Below are positions 1 to 10,361 of a stretch of DNA of 64,000 bases, piece by piece. The position numbers and the translations under genes are program-made. Below the pieces are notes generated by a model that saw only the letters and a program-made list of their open reading frames with translations, made no database searches and was not told the origin of the DNA. The stretch is taken from positions 45,622 through 109,621 of the forward strand of contig CANJKV010000001.1 of NCBI GenBank assembly GCA_947474855.1. The letters are read 5' to 3'. This DNA is from Aurantimonadaceae bacterium (GTDB taxonomy: Bacteria > Pseudomonadota > Alphaproteobacteria > Rhizobiales > Rhizobiaceae). Position 1 is the stretch's first letter, and every line of letters starts with the position of its first letter.

Positions 1-1293
1 CCAGACGCCCGCGGAGAGGCCGTATTGCGTGCCGTTGGCGATCGCGATCGCCTCCTGCGAAGTCTCGAAGGTGAGCACCGTCAGCACCGGGCCGAAGATC
101 TCCTCGCGCGCGATCGCCATGTCCGGCGAGACGCCGGTGACGATGGTGGGCGCCATGAAGCGACCGCTGTCGGCGGACAGGATCGCCCCGCCCGCCGGAA
201 AGCGCGCGCCGGCGCCCCGCGCGCCCTCGACATAGGCGCCGATCTTGTCGGTGTGATCCTGCGAGATCAAGGCGCCGACGACCGTTTCGTCGTCCAGCGG
301 ATCGCCGACGCGCACGCGCGCCGAGCGCGCCCGCACGCGCTCCACGAGGTCCTCGGCGATCGAGGCGTGGACGACGAGGCGGCTGCCGGCATTGCAGCAC
401 TCGCCCGCGTTGAAGAAGGCGCCGAAGACGATGGCGTCGGTCGCAGCATCGAGGTCGGCGTCGGGAAAGACGATCTGGGCGTTCTTGCCGCCGAGCTCCA
501 TCGAGACCTTCTTCAAGGTTCCGGCGGCCAACGCCATCAGCGCCTTGCCGACCTTGGTCGAGCCGGTGAAGGAGAGCATGTCGACGTCATCGCTCTCGAC
601 GGTCGGCGCGCCTGCCTCTGGCCCCGTGCCGGTGACGATGTTGACGACGCCCTTCGGCAGGCCGGCCTCGATCAGGATCTCCCCGAGCAGCAGCGTCGAG
701 GCCGAGGTCATCTCGCTCGGCTTCACCACCGCCGTGCAGCCGGCCGCGAGGGCGAAGGGCAGCTTCTGCGACAAGATCAGGAAGGGGAAGTTCCACGGCG
801 TGATGATCGATACGACGCCGATCGGCTCGCGCAGGACGACGCCGAGCTTCGTTTCGCCGATGGTCGAGAAGGACTGGCCGTGCAGCGTCCGGGCGAGCGC
901 GGCGGCGAAGCGCCAGATGTCGACCGCGCCGGCCACCTCGCCCCGAACCTGCGCGATCGGCTTGCCGGCCTCGATCGCGTCGAGCCGGGCGAACTCCTCG
1001 GCGCGCGCTTCGATGCAGGCCGCGACCTTTAGGAGGAGGCTCGACCGCTCGGCGCCGGTCATGCGCGGCCAGGGGCCGACGTCGAAGGCCGCCCGCGCGG
1101 CGGCGACGGCGGCGAGCGCATCCTCGCGCCCTGCCCGCTCGTAGATGCTGACGGCGACGCCGTGCGCCGGCGCCACGCGCTCGATCGTGCCGCCGCCGCG
1201 TGCCTCGGTCCAGGCGCCGTCGATCAGGAGACGATAGCGGCGCGGGCCGGCTTCGGCTTCCGGGATCGGGGCGATGGTGATGTGTGCGGTCAT
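1..1293 (-). CDS. Aldehyde dehydrogenase family protein (3' end truncated by window edge)
   Basis: Reverse-strand reading gives ...VVSIITPWNFPFLILSQKLPFALAAGCTAVVKPSEMT...SFTGSTKVGKAL...KKVSMELGGKNAQIVF...FNAGECCNAGSR...EEIFGPVLTV, canonical ALDH motifs; ATG at 1293; open at window edge so absent from ORF track. Confidence 0.93.
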   Translation of the reverse strand, partial: MTAHITIAPIPEAEAGPRRYRLLIDGAWTEARGGGTIERVAPAHGVAVSIYERAGREDALAAVAAARAAFDVGPWPRMTGAERSSLLLKVAACIEARAEEFARLDAIEAGKPIAQVRGEVAGAVDIWRFAAALARTLHGQSFSTIGETKLGVVLREPIGVVSIITPWNFPFLILSQKLPFALAAGCTAVVKPSEMTSASTLLLGEILIEAGLPKGVVNIVTGTGPEAGAPTVESDDVDMLSFTGSTKVGKALMALAAGTLKKVSMELGGKNAQIVFPDADLDAATDAIVFGAFFNAGECCNAGSRLVVHASIAEDLVERVRARSARVRVGDPLDDETVVGALISQDHTDKIGAYVEGARGAGARFPAGGAILSADSGRFMAPTIVTGVSPDMAIAREEIFGPVLTVLTFETSQEAIAIANGTQYGLSAGVW

Positions 1294-1320
1294 CGGTCGG
1301 GTCTCGTGTCTCATCGATGC

Positions 1321-2133
1321 TCAGCGGCCGGGAAAGGCGGCGGGCCGCTTCTCGCGGAAGCTCGCCACGCCCTCATGCCGGTCGGCGGTGGTCGCGACGA
1401 AGGCGCTGGCGAGCGCTTCCGCCGCCCCCTCCCGCTCCTCGCCCTCGGCCATGTTGAGGAGGAGCTTGACGGCTTGCGTCGCGGTCGGCGCGCGAGCCGC
1501 GATAGACCGAGCCCAAGCGAGCGCCACGTTGCGCCCCTCTCCCGTCGGCGCCAGCCGGTCGGCGAGGCCCTCGCCGAGCGCTTCGCGGGCCGTCAGCACC
1601 TCGCCGCCGAGCGCCATGCGGCGCACGATCCGGATGCCGAAGCGCCGCGCCGCGCGCTGCGTGCCGGACCAGCCGGGGACGACGCCGATGGAGCTTTCGG
1701 GAAAGCCGAACTTCACCTGCTCCTCGGCGACGCGGAAGTCGGCGCAGGCGGCCAGTTCCAGGCCTCCCCCGAGAGCATGGCCGTCAAGCAGCGCGATCAG
1801 CGGCACGGGAAGGCGGGCCAGCCGGTCGAAGATCGCGTGGCCGCGGCGCACCCACCCCTGCGCGAAACCGAGCGGCTCCATGTGGCCCCAGGCGAGGATG
1901 TCGCCTCCGGCGCAGAAGCCGCGCCCCTCGCCCGACAGGATCGCGACGCGCACGCCCGGCTCGGCCGCGAGCGCCGAGATCGCGCCGTCGAGCGCGTCGA
2001 GCATCGGGAGGTTCAGCGCGTTGAGCTTGGCGGGTCGCGCGAGAACGATCTCGGCGACCGTGCCCGACACGACGAGCCGGACGCCGTGCCCTTCCTCGCC
2101 GAAGAGGCGGGCGGTGGAGACCTCAGGCTGCAC
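1321..2133 (-). CDS. Enoyl-CoA hydratase/isomerase (crotonase) family protein
   Basis: Protein ...RLVVSGTVAEIVLARPAKLNALNLPMLDALDGAI...GEGRGFCAGGDILAW...ALLDGHALGGGLELAACADFRVA; probable GTG start overlapping the upstream CoA-transferase. Confidence 0.9.
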   Translation of the reverse strand: MQPEVSTARLFGEEGHGVRLVVSGTVAEIVLARPAKLNALNLPMLDALDGAISALAAEPGVRVAILSGEGRGFCAGGDILAWGHMEPLGFAQGWVRRGHAIFDRLARLPVPLIALLDGHALGGGLELAACADFRVAEEQVKFGFPESSIGVVPGWSGTQRAARRFGIRIVRRMALGGEVLTAREALGEGLADRLAPTGEGRNVALAWARSIAARAPTATQAVKLLLNMAEGEEREGAAEALASAFVATTADRHEGVASFREKRPAAFPGR

Positions 2134-3748
2134 GGGCTTCCGCCTTCGGCTGGAGCGCGACGCCGGACGCGACCTTCCTCGGCAGCGCCAGGCCCATCGG
2201 TTCGGGCCGGTAGAGCGCCGCGTCGGAGGTCTTGAGGTTCGGCGAGACGAGAAGCGGGAAGTCGGCATGGGCGAGGACGTCGCGCTGAAGGTCGATGCCG
2301 GGCGCGATCTCCGTCACCTCGATGCCCGCCGGCGTCAGGCGCATGACGCAGCGCTCGGTGACGTAGAGGATGTCGCGGCCGGCAGCGCTCGCGCGCGGAC
2401 CGGAGAAGGAGACGTGTTCGACCTCGCGCACCAGCTTGTTGACCTTGCCTTCCTTCTCGATGACCACGCGGCCGTCGGCGACGCCGACACGCGCGCCCGC
2501 CTTGAAGAGGCCGGAGAAGACGATGCGCCTGGCATGCGAGGTGATGTCGACGAAGCCGCCGGCCCCGGCCGTCACGTGCGGCCGGGCGGACAGGCGCGAC
2601 ACGTTCACCGAACCGTCCTGCCCGATCTCCAGGAAGGACAGGAGCGAGGCGTCGAAGCCGCCCGCCTGGAAGTAGGTGAAGAGGTGGGGCGAGGGCATGA
2701 TCGCCTCGGCGTTGGACGAGCAGCCGAAGGCGAAGTCGAGAAGCGGCAGGCCGCCGACCGCGCCCTGCTCGATCACCCAGGTCACCGTCCCGTGCAATCC
2801 CTCCTCCAGGAGGATGCGTGGGACGTTGGCCGAGATGCCGAAGCCGATGTTGACCGCCATGCCGTCGGCGAGCTCCGTCGCGACGCGCCTGGCGATGACC
2901 TTCTGCATGCCCCACTCCGCCGTCTCGAAGTGCGAGAGCGGATGGAAGATCTCTCCGGAGATCGCAGGGTCGTAGGTGGTCTGCGTCGTCTGCATCTGGT
3001 CGGGTGCGACGACGACGTGATCGACGAGGATGCCCGGCACGCGGACGTCCTGGGGCGACTGCGTGCCCGCCTTCACCTCGCGCTTGACCTGCGCGATGAC
3101 GACGCCGCCATTGTTGTGGGCGGCCATGGCCTGCTCCAGCGCGCCGAGAAAGGCGCCCTCGTGCTCGAAGGTGAGGTTGCCGCGCTCGTCGGCGCTCGTC
3201 GCGCGGATCACCGCGACGTTCGGGCGGATCGCCGGGAAGAACAGCCATTCCTCGCCGCCGAAGCGCTCGACGCGCACCACCGGCTCGCCGGAATTGTCGT
3301 TCATCGCGCAGCCGTGGCGGCGCGGATCGACGAAGGTGTCGAGCCCGACCTTGGTGAACACGCCCGGCCGGCCGGCCGCCGCCTCGCGGTGCATGTCGAA
3401 GAGGATGCCGGACGGGACGTTGTAGGCCTCGACCGCATTCTCCCCGATCATCCGCCAGATCGCGGGCGGCTCGGCCGTCGATGGCCCCGAGGGATACGAG
3501 CCGCAGATCGTGCGCTTGAGGAGACCGGGCCTCGCCAGATGGTCGATGCCGCGGATGCCGTACATGTCGCCCGCCGCGATGGGGTGCAGCGTGGTCAGGC
3601 CGCGCGGATGCCCCGTCGCCTCGAACCGCTCGCCGATCGCCGCCAGCACCGCGTCGGGGCAGCCGAGACCGGACGAGGAGGAGACCGTCACGACCGAGCC
3701 GTCGCCGATCAGGCTTGCCGCCTCTTTGGCCGAGATGCGCTTGCTCAT
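2123..3748 (-). CDS. Acyl-CoA:acetate/3-ketoacid (propionate-type) CoA-transferase
   Basis: MSKRISAKEAASLIGDGSVVTVSSSSGLGCPDAVLAAIGERF...; alpha and beta subunits fused (about 541 aa), family I CoA-transferase architecture. Confidence 0.88.
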   Translation of the reverse strand: MSKRISAKEAASLIGDGSVVTVSSSSGLGCPDAVLAAIGERFEATGHPRGLTTLHPIAAGDMYGIRGIDHLARPGLLKRTICGSYPSGPSTAEPPAIWRMIGENAVEAYNVPSGILFDMHREAAAGRPGVFTKVGLDTFVDPRRHGCAMNDNSGEPVVRVERFGGEEWLFFPAIRPNVAVIRATSADERGNLTFEHEGAFLGALEQAMAAHNNGGVVIAQVKREVKAGTQSPQDVRVPGILVDHVVVAPDQMQTTQTTYDPAISGEIFHPLSHFETAEWGMQKVIARRVATELADGMAVNIGFGISANVPRILLEEGLHGTVTWVIEQGAVGGLPLLDFAFGCSSNAEAIMPSPHLFTYFQAGGFDASLLSFLEIGQDGSVNVSRLSARPHVTAGAGGFVDITSHARRIVFSGLFKAGARVGVADGRVVIEKEGKVNKLVREVEHVSFSGPRASAAGRDILYVTERCVMRLTPAGIEVTEIAPGIDLQRDVLAHADFPLLVSPNLKTSDAALYRPEPMGLALPRKVASGVALQPKAEARAA

Positions 3749-3978
3749 CGTGTCACCAGTCGCTTTTCGTGTGGTCGCCGGGTGTCCGCGAGATCGGCCG
3801 AAGATCGATCTCTCCGGAAGCTCGCGGACGATGCAGCCCGGCGCGCGGGGCGCCGAGCCGTGGTCGCACGGGGAAACGTCGGTATTCATCGAGCCCGGCC
3901 GCCGCTCCTGCGGGCGGCACCGCGCGCCCCTCGTCTGGACCGCGGAGCTTCGACGATCTCTCCGCCTCCCCGGAGATT

Positions 3979-3992
3979 TTGGAACGTTCCAA
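3979..3992. promoter_or_regulatory. Putative LacI-family operator (perfect palindrome TTGGAACGTTCCAA)
   Basis: Perfect 14-bp palindrome between the CoA-transferase and the divergent lacI-type gene. Confidence 0.65.
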
Positions 3993-4220
3993 CATGCTGC
4001 GCGCGGATTGTCAACCTGCCTGACGAGCCGCTCTAGTTCGGATGATCACGAACGACGCCTTGCGCAGACGGGAGACGAGCTCCAGAACCAAGCAGACTGT
4101 CGCAGCCGGAAGCGTGGAAGGCTCGCGTTTCAATGCCGTCGCTTCTGTACGGCGTGACACGGAATTCCGCGAATTCGGCGTTGTAGAGCGCGCACGGGGC
4201 CATGCCGCCCCTTGACTGTT

Positions 4221-4234
4221 TTGGATCGTTCCAA
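4221..4234. promoter_or_regulatory. Putative second LacI-family operator (TTGGATCGTTCCAA)
   Basis: 13/14 match to the palindrome at 3979-3992; 34 bp upstream of the lacI-type start codon. Confidence 0.62.
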
Positions 4235-4267
4235 CAAGCTCGGTCGAATCGAACTCCGGAGGATAGG

Positions 4268-5305
4268 ATGGGTCGGCCGCGGGTCACCGTCATCGACATC
4301 GCTCAGGCCGCGGGCGTCTCGAAGTCGACGGTCTCGCTGGTGCTGCAAGGCTCACCCCTCGTGAAGGGGACGACGCGGGCGAAGGTCCTCGAGGCGATGA
4401 ACGAGCTCGGCTACGTCTACAATCGCGGTGCCGCCAACCTGCGGCAGACCGGCTCGAAGTCGGGCATCGTCGGCGTCGTCGTGAACGACCTGACCAACGG
4501 CTTCTTCGCCGAGCTCGCGGTGGGCGTCGACATGGTCGTCCAATCCGCCGGCTTCGTGCAGTTCCTGTCCAACACCGGCGAGAGCATCGACCGCCAGCGC
4601 GAGGTCGTCGCCTCGATGCGCGAGCACGGCATCTCGGGCCTCCTGGTCTCCCCGGCGCGGGGAACGGACCCATCGGACTTCGCGCCCCTCGTCGAGGCCG
4701 GCATCCCCGTGGTCGTCGTGGTGCGCAGCCTGCCCGGCGGGAAGCTTTCCTCGGTGGTCGCCGACAATCCGAGCGGCGTCGCCGGCGCGGTCCGCCATCT
4801 GGTCTCGCTCGGTCACCGGCGTATCGCCTTCCTCGGCGGCTTTCCCGACACGGCCGTCTTCCACGAACGGCTGTCGGGCTACCGCTCTGCGGTGACCGCG
4901 GCGGGCTTCGGGTTCGACGAGGCGCTCGTGGTGCCGTCGCCTCCGTCGCGGGCGGGCGGCGCGGATGCGGTCGCGCGGGCGCTCGCCGCCGACGCGCCCC
5001 CCACGGCCGCCGTCTGCTTCAACGACGCCACCGCCTTCGGAGCCTGCGACGGACTGCGCTCGCGCCGCCTGGAGCCAGGTCGCGACTTCGCAGTCGTCGG
5101 GTTCGACGACGTCATCGAGGCGCGCACCGCTGTTCCCGCCCTCACCACCGTTTCCGTCGACCCACAGGCCATGGGCCGCCGGGCCGGGCAGCTCCTTCTC
5201 AAGCAGATCGCCGCCGGCGGCGTGTCGTCCGAAGCCGTGATGACGTCGGTCCGGCTCGTCGTCCGCGAGAGTTGCGGCGCTCCGCGGCTCGCCGCCGACG
5301 TCTGA
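4268..5305 (+). CDS. LacI family transcriptional regulator
   Basis: MGRPRVTVIDIAQAAGVSKSTVSLVLQGSPLVKGTTRAKVLEAMNELGYVYNRGAANL N-terminal HTH plus periplasmic-binding-like domain. Confidence 0.95.
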   Translation: MGRPRVTVIDIAQAAGVSKSTVSLVLQGSPLVKGTTRAKVLEAMNELGYVYNRGAANLRQTGSKSGIVGVVVNDLTNGFFAELAVGVDMVVQSAGFVQFLSNTGESIDRQREVVASMREHGISGLLVSPARGTDPSDFAPLVEAGIPVVVVVRSLPGGKLSSVVADNPSGVAGAVRHLVSLGHRRIAFLGGFPDTAVFHERLSGYRSAVTAAGFGFDEALVVPSPPSRAGGADAVARALAADAPPTAAVCFNDATAFGACDGLRSRRLEPGRDFAVVGFDDVIEARTAVPALTTVSVDPQAMGRRAGQLLLKQIAAGGVSSEAVMTSVRLVVRESCGAPRLAADV

Positions 5306-5388
5306 GGTTCGGCCCGACCGCGTCCGTTTCGCTTCTCGTCACCGTCGAATTGTCGCGCCCGCCGAGCGCCCTCCGCCGAAAGACACCC

Positions 5389-7494
5389 ATGACCCTCGAA
5401 GTCCCGCAACACATTCTCGACGCCCTGACCGACGTCGACATGCCCAGGCTCCCCGCGGAGCCAGCGGCCGCCGAGACGATCGCCGTTTCCGGCACCGAGC
5501 TTCCGCTGTACCGCCGCGCATGCATCGTGGTCGGGTCGGGCGCGGCGGGACTTCGCGCGGCCGTCGAGGCGAAGCGGCGCGGCGTCGACGTCCTGGTCCT
5601 CAGCCAGAGCGCCTGGGGCGGCACCTCGGCCTGCTCCGGCTCCGACAAGCAGACGCTCCACACGGCCAACACGGCGAATGCGGGGGACAACTTCGGTGCC
5701 ATGGCCCGTGCCCTGCGTGCGGGCGGAGCGATGGACGAGGACACCGCCTATGTCGAAGCCGTCGGCTCGGCGCGGATGATGGCTTCGCTCCAATATCTCG
5801 GCCTCCCCCTGCCCCAGGATCCGCTGGGCGGGACTCTGCGCTATCAGACGGACCACGACGAGGTCGGCCGGGCGACGAGCTGCGGCCCCCGCACCTCGCG
5901 GCTGATGGTCAAGGTGCTGGCCGAGGAGGCGATCCGGCTCGGGGTGCCGATCCTCAACCACACCACCGCGGTTCAGCTCCTCGTGGTCGATTCGGGAGCC
6001 GAGCGGCACGTCGCCGGCGTGCTCGCCTTGCGCGCCGGAGACCGCACCGAAGCGAACCCGTTCGGGCTTGCCGTGTTTCGAAGCAACGCGGTCGTCCTGG
6101 CCGCCGGCGGACCGGGCGAGCTCTACCGCGACAGCGTCTACCCGAACGGCTGTTTCGGCTCGCTCGGCCTCGCGCTCGAAGCCGGGCTCGACCTCGTCAA
6201 CCTGACCGAGAGCCAGTTCGGGATCGGCACGCGGCGGGAGGGCTTCCCCTGGAACCTGTCGGGCACCTACGTGCAGGCGATGCCGCACATCTACTCGGTC
6301 GATGCGGATGGACGGGAGCACCACTTCCTCGCCGACTACTACCGCACGACCCGCGAGCTGGCCTCGAACGTCTTCCGCAAGGGATACCAATGGCCCTTCC
6401 ACGCGACGCGGATGCTGGACTTCGGGTCGAGCCTCGTGGACCTTGCGATCGTGCGCGAGTCGGCGGCCGGGCGCCGCGTGTTCATGGACTTCCTGAGGAA
6501 CCCGCTGCCCGTCGGCGACGACCTGCCCTTCTCGCTCGAGCGGCTGGACGACGACGTGCGCCGCTATCTCGGCACGGCCGGCGCCGACCAGGCGCTGCCG
6601 ATCGAGCGCCTGCGCCACATGAACCCTCTCGCGATCGAGCTCTACCGGCGCTACAAGGTCGACATTGCGCGTGAGCCGCTGGAGTTCGCGGTGAACAACC
6701 AGCACATGAACGGCGGCGTCATGGTCGACGTCTGGGGCCGAACCTCGCTGTCCGGCTGCTACGCGGTCGGCGAAGCCGCCGGCACGCACGGCGTCACGCG
6801 CCCGGGCGGCGCCGCCCTCAACGCGGGCCAGGTCTTCGGCACGCGCGCCGCGGAGCACCTCGCGGCACGGTTCGATCCCGAGCCGGCCGACGTCGACACG
6901 GCGGGCTTCCACGAGGCCGTCGGAGGCGCGCTGGCCGGCATTCGCGCGGTGCTTCGCCCCGACAGCCCCTTGTCGATCCGCTCCGTCCGGGCCGAGGTGC
7001 AGGATCGGATGAGCGACAAGGCCGGGCTGCTCTGCGAGGCGACCGAGGTCGGGACGGCCCTTGCCGACGCCAAGTCGCTCAACGCGCGAATCCGGGCCGA
7101 AGGCATCTCCTACGCTCGCCCCGCCGAGGCCGGGCGGGCGCTCCAGTGGCGTCAGATGGCCCTCGCTTCGGAAGCGGTACTCACGGCGCTGGATCATTTC
7201 GTCCGCAGCGGCGGGGGCAGCCGCGGCGCCCGCGCGATCATCGACCGCGACGGCGAATCCCTGCCGCTGGCGAGGTCGGGTGCCTTGGAGGATTGTCGCT
7301 TCCGCAAGGAGCGTGAGGCCCAGCGCGCGGAGCAGATCATCGTCGCGATGGATCGCGACGGCATGCGGGCGTCAACGCGGGCCAACCGCGGCTTCGACGA
7401 GAGCGGGCGATCGTTCTTCGAGCGGGACTGGCCCGATTGGTTGACGGGGCGGATTTTCTCTTCCGGAGACGACAGGAGCGGGACCGATGACTGA
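5389..7494 (+). CDS. FAD-dependent oxidoreductase, fumarate reductase/succinate dehydrogenase flavoprotein-like
   Basis: MTLEVPQHILDAL...ACIVVGSGAAGLRAAVEAKRRGVDVLVLSQ (GxGxxG), ...GVTRPGGAALNAGQVFGTRAAEH. Confidence 0.85.
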   Translation: MTLEVPQHILDALTDVDMPRLPAEPAAAETIAVSGTELPLYRRACIVVGSGAAGLRAAVEAKRRGVDVLVLSQSAWGGTSACSGSDKQTLHTANTANAGDNFGAMARALRAGGAMDEDTAYVEAVGSARMMASLQYLGLPLPQDPLGGTLRYQTDHDEVGRATSCGPRTSRLMVKVLAEEAIRLGVPILNHTTAVQLLVVDSGAERHVAGVLALRAGDRTEANPFGLAVFRSNAVVLAAGGPGELYRDSVYPNGCFGSLGLALEAGLDLVNLTESQFGIGTRREGFPWNLSGTYVQAMPHIYSVDADGREHHFLADYYRTTRELASNVFRKGYQWPFHATRMLDFGSSLVDLAIVRESAAGRRVFMDFLRNPLPVGDDLPFSLERLDDDVRRYLGTAGADQALPIERLRHMNPLAIELYRRYKVDIAREPLEFAVNNQHMNGGVMVDVWGRTSLSGCYAVGEAAGTHGVTRPGGAALNAGQVFGTRAAEHLAARFDPEPADVDTAGFHEAVGGALAGIRAVLRPDSPLSIRSVRAEVQDRMSDKAGLLCEATEVGTALADAKSLNARIRAEGISYARPAEAGRALQWRQMALASEAVLTALDHFVRSGGGSRGARAIIDRDGESLPLARSGALEDCRFRKEREAQRAEQIIVAMDRDGMRASTRANRGFDESGRSFFERDWPDWLTGRIFSSGDDRSGTDD

Positions 7495-7608
7495 CGGATC
7501 TTGGATGACGGCCGCGATCATCGGCGAGACCATGGTCGAGGGACGATGCCTCGACGGTTCTGCCCAGCGTCGCGCGAAACGATCACAAACGTCATGTGGA
7601 GAGCCTCG

Positions 7609-8094
7609 ATGACCATACCGGATCTCGAAGAACTCGCGCGCGAGCTGGAGGAGCTTCGTTTCGAGCGCTTCGATCTCGACGATGCCTGGCGACTCGGCTG
7701 CATCGTGCGGGAGATGGCGGTGGCCGATGCGCTTCCCGTGCGCATCGAGCTGAGCGTGGCGAGCAACGTGCTGTTCGCGACCGCCCTGCCCGGCACCAGT
7801 CCCGACAACGCCGAGTGGGCCCGCCGCAAGCGCAACACCGTGATGCGCTTCCACCGGTCCTCGCTCGCGCTACGCCTCGAGTGCGAGGCAAGAGGCGTCG
7901 CGCTCGGCGCGCGGTTCGGCCTCGACGAACGGGACTTCGCCGCGAGCGGCGGCGGCGTGCCGATCGCCACGCGGGCTACTGGCATCATCGGGGCCGCCGT
8001 CGTCAGCGGCTTGCCGGACGTGGAGGATCATCGGCTGCTGGTACGCGCCATGAGAGCGCTAAGCGTCGAGCAGAACGGACAAGCGAGAGCCTGA
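7609..8094 (+). CDS. UPF0303 / heme-degrading-domain-like protein
   Basis: MTIPDLEELARELEELRFERFDLDDAWRLG...WARRKRNTVMRFHRSSLALRLE...GLPDVEDHRLLVRAMR resembles the UPF0303 family. Confidence 0.75.
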   Translation: MTIPDLEELARELEELRFERFDLDDAWRLGCIVREMAVADALPVRIELSVASNVLFATALPGTSPDNAEWARRKRNTVMRFHRSSLALRLECEARGVALGARFGLDERDFAASGGGVPIATRATGIIGAAVVSGLPDVEDHRLLVRAMRALSVEQNGQARA

Positions 8095-8243
8095 CGGCAC
8101 GGCCGGGTCGCCCGCCACCGTCGATACCGCCGCTGGCGAGTTCAGGTCATGCCCTGCAGGCGTTTCCCTGATCGCTCCGCATGCCGCGTTCCGCGCTTGC
8201 CGGCATGGTTGGGAGCCGTCGACGTGCGTCGAAGCGGCACGGC

Positions 8244-9143
8244 TCACGCGCGGGCGGGATCTCCGGCGCTTCGATAGGCCTCGATGAAGGCGGCAAGCGC
8301 CGGATTCTCGTTGCCCGGCAGCCAGACCATCATCAGTTCCACCGGCTCCGCCGGATCGGCTACCAGCTTTCGGAACGAGACGCCGTCCATCCCGAGACAT
8401 GCTGCGCTTTCGGGCACGAGCGCCGCGCCGAAGCCGGCTGCCACGAGCGCCAGCATGGTATGGATCTGGCCGACCTGCTGCACGACGTTCGGCCGCACGC
8501 CCGCGCGATCCAGAATTCCGCTCGTCAGCTCGAAGAAGTACTTCGACGCGTCGGGCGAGTAGCCGATGAGGTCGCGTTCTGCGAGGTCCGTCGGCGCAAG
8601 TTCCAGGCGCAGACAGAGCGGATCGTCTCGCTGGAGAGCCACCATCATCGCTTCCGGCGCGAGCGGCAGGCTGGCGTGCCTCGCGCCCGGCGGCAGGGCG
8701 CGCAGGAGCCCGACATCGAGCGTGCCGCTGTCGAGCCCTTCGAGCTGCGCGTGGGTGACCATTTCCCGTAGCACGACGTCGATCCCGGGCAGTTGCCGCC
8801 GCAGGAGATCGAGGAGCGTCGGCATCCGGCTGTAGCCGGACGCTGCCGTGAAGCCGAGGCGCAGCGTGCCGGCCTCGCCCCGCCACACGCGGCGCGTCCA
8901 GCTCGCCGCGCTCTCCGCTAGGCGCAGGATGCGACGAGCCTCCGGCAGAAAGGCGCGCCCCGCCGGCGTCAGGCGAACGACCCGGCTGGATCGCTCCAGG
9001 AGGCGGGCTTCCAGCGCGTGTTCCAGGAGCTGGATCTGCCGGCTCAGCGGCGGCTGCGTCATGTTCAGCCGCGCGGCAGCGCGCCCGAAATGTAGCTCGT
9101 CGGCGACAGCCACGAAGCAACGCAACTGGCTCAGCTCGAACAT
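8244..9143 (-). CDS. LysR family transcriptional regulator
   Basis: [54 protein letters not shown] typical of LysR. Confidence 0.95.
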   Translation of the reverse strand: MFELSQLRCFVAVADELHFGRAAARLNMTQPPLSRQIQLLEHALEARLLERSSRVVRLTPAGRAFLPEARRILRLAESAASWTRRVWRGEAGTLRLGFTAASGYSRMPTLLDLLRRQLPGIDVVLREMVTHAQLEGLDSGTLDVGLLRALPPGARHASLPLAPEAMMVALQRDDPLCLRLELAPTDLAERDLIGYSPDASKYFFELTSGILDRAGVRPNVVQQVGQIHTMLALVAAGFGAALVPESAACLGMDGVSFRKLVADPAEPVELMMVWLPGNENPALAAFIEAYRSAGDPARA

Positions 9144-9345
9144 CGATCCACTTTCCGCATCGATCCATTCGGTCTTTGAGTTAGACCGCATCGAAGCAGG
9201 CGTCTACGTCTCGGCTCACGAGCCGCGGGCCAGCACGATCGCTCAGACGCGGGCACCAGCGCTGGCCGAGGCTTGGATCGCCCGTCATGGAACGAGCACC
9301 CCAGCACTCGGATCGACCGACCGAACCGGAACCGGAGGAATCCAA

Positions 9346-10290
9346 ATGACCAGTCTTTCGCCCGCCGCGATGGCCAGCGCCGTTGGATCCGGCCTCCTGA
9401 CCTTCCCGATCACGCAGTTCGACGCGAACAACCGCTTCAACGAGGAGGCCTTTCGCGAGCACTGCTCGTGGCTCCTGGCTCACGACGTGGCCGCCCTCTT
9501 CGCGGCCGGCGGCACGGGCGAGTTCTTCTCGCTCACTCCGGCCGAGGTCGACGCCGTGGTTCGCGCGTCCGTCGCCGAGACGGCGGGCCGCGTGCCGGTG
9601 ATCGCAGGCTGCGGCTACGGAACCGCGATCGCCGTGGAGATCGCGACGGCCGCCGAAAAGGCCGGCGCCGACGGCCTTCTGCTTCTGCCCCCCTACCTGA
9701 CCGAAGCCGGGCAGGATGGTCTGGCCGCCCATGTCGAGGCGGTGTGCCGTTCGGTCGACATCGGCGTCATCGTCTACAACCGCGCCAACGCCGTTCTCGG
9801 CCCCGATGCGCTGGCCCGGCTCTGCGAGCGCTGCCCGAACCTCGTCGGCTTCAAGGACGGCGTCGGCGACCTCGAGCTGATGGCGCGCGTCGCCAGCCGG
9901 ATCGGGGACCGCCTGACCTATGTCGGGGGCCTGCCCACTGCCGAGACCTTCGCCCTGCCCTACCTCGAAATGGGCGTGACGACCTATTCGTCGGCGATCT
10001 TCAACTTCATGCCGGAATGGGCGCTGCACTTCTACAAGGCGGTGCGGGCCCGCGACCGCGACACGGTCGCCCGGGAGCTGAAGGAGTTCGTGCTGCCCTA
10101 CATCGCGCTGCGCGACCGCGGCCGGGGCTATGCCGTTTCCATCGTCAAGGCCGGCGTCGACGCCGTCGGGCGCCGCGGTGGCCCGGTCCGCACGCCCTTG
10201 ACCGATCTCACCGCATCCGAGCGGGCCGAGCTCAAGGCGCTGATCGAGAGCGCCGAGGCGCGTCTAACCCGCGCCTCGCTCGCCGCCTGA
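9346..10290 (+). CDS. kdgD: 5-dehydro-4-deoxyglucarate dehydratase (DapA/NAL superfamily)
   Basis: [44 protein letters not shown]...[15 protein letters not shown]...[12 protein letters not shown]; directly upstream of glucarate dehydratase. Confidence 0.93.
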   Translation: MTSLSPAAMASAVGSGLLTFPITQFDANNRFNEEAFREHCSWLLAHDVAALFAAGGTGEFFSLTPAEVDAVVRASVAETAGRVPVIAGCGYGTAIAVEIATAAEKAGADGLLLLPPYLTEAGQDGLAAHVEAVCRSVDIGVIVYNRANAVLGPDALARLCERCPNLVGFKDGVGDLELMARVASRIGDRLTYVGGLPTAETFALPYLEMGVTTYSSAIFNFMPEWALHFYKAVRARDRDTVARELKEFVLPYIALRDRGRGYAVSIVKAGVDAVGRRGGPVRTPLTDLTASERAELKALIESAEARLTRASLAA

Positions 10291-10361
10291 ACCAGCCGCC
10301 ACCGCGGGTGCGACGCGTTTTCGACGCGCTTCGCGCCCCGGCATCCGGAGGGAGGATCCCG

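Noticed and set aside
1274-4036. 920-aa plus-strand ORF
   Set aside because: Antisense to well-supported crotonase and CoA-transferase genes; Arg/Pro/Ala-rich translation without family signals, typical of high-GC shadow ORFs.
4879-7197. 772-aa minus-strand ORF
   Set aside because: Antisense to LacI and the FAD oxidoreductase, both of which have clear family motifs.
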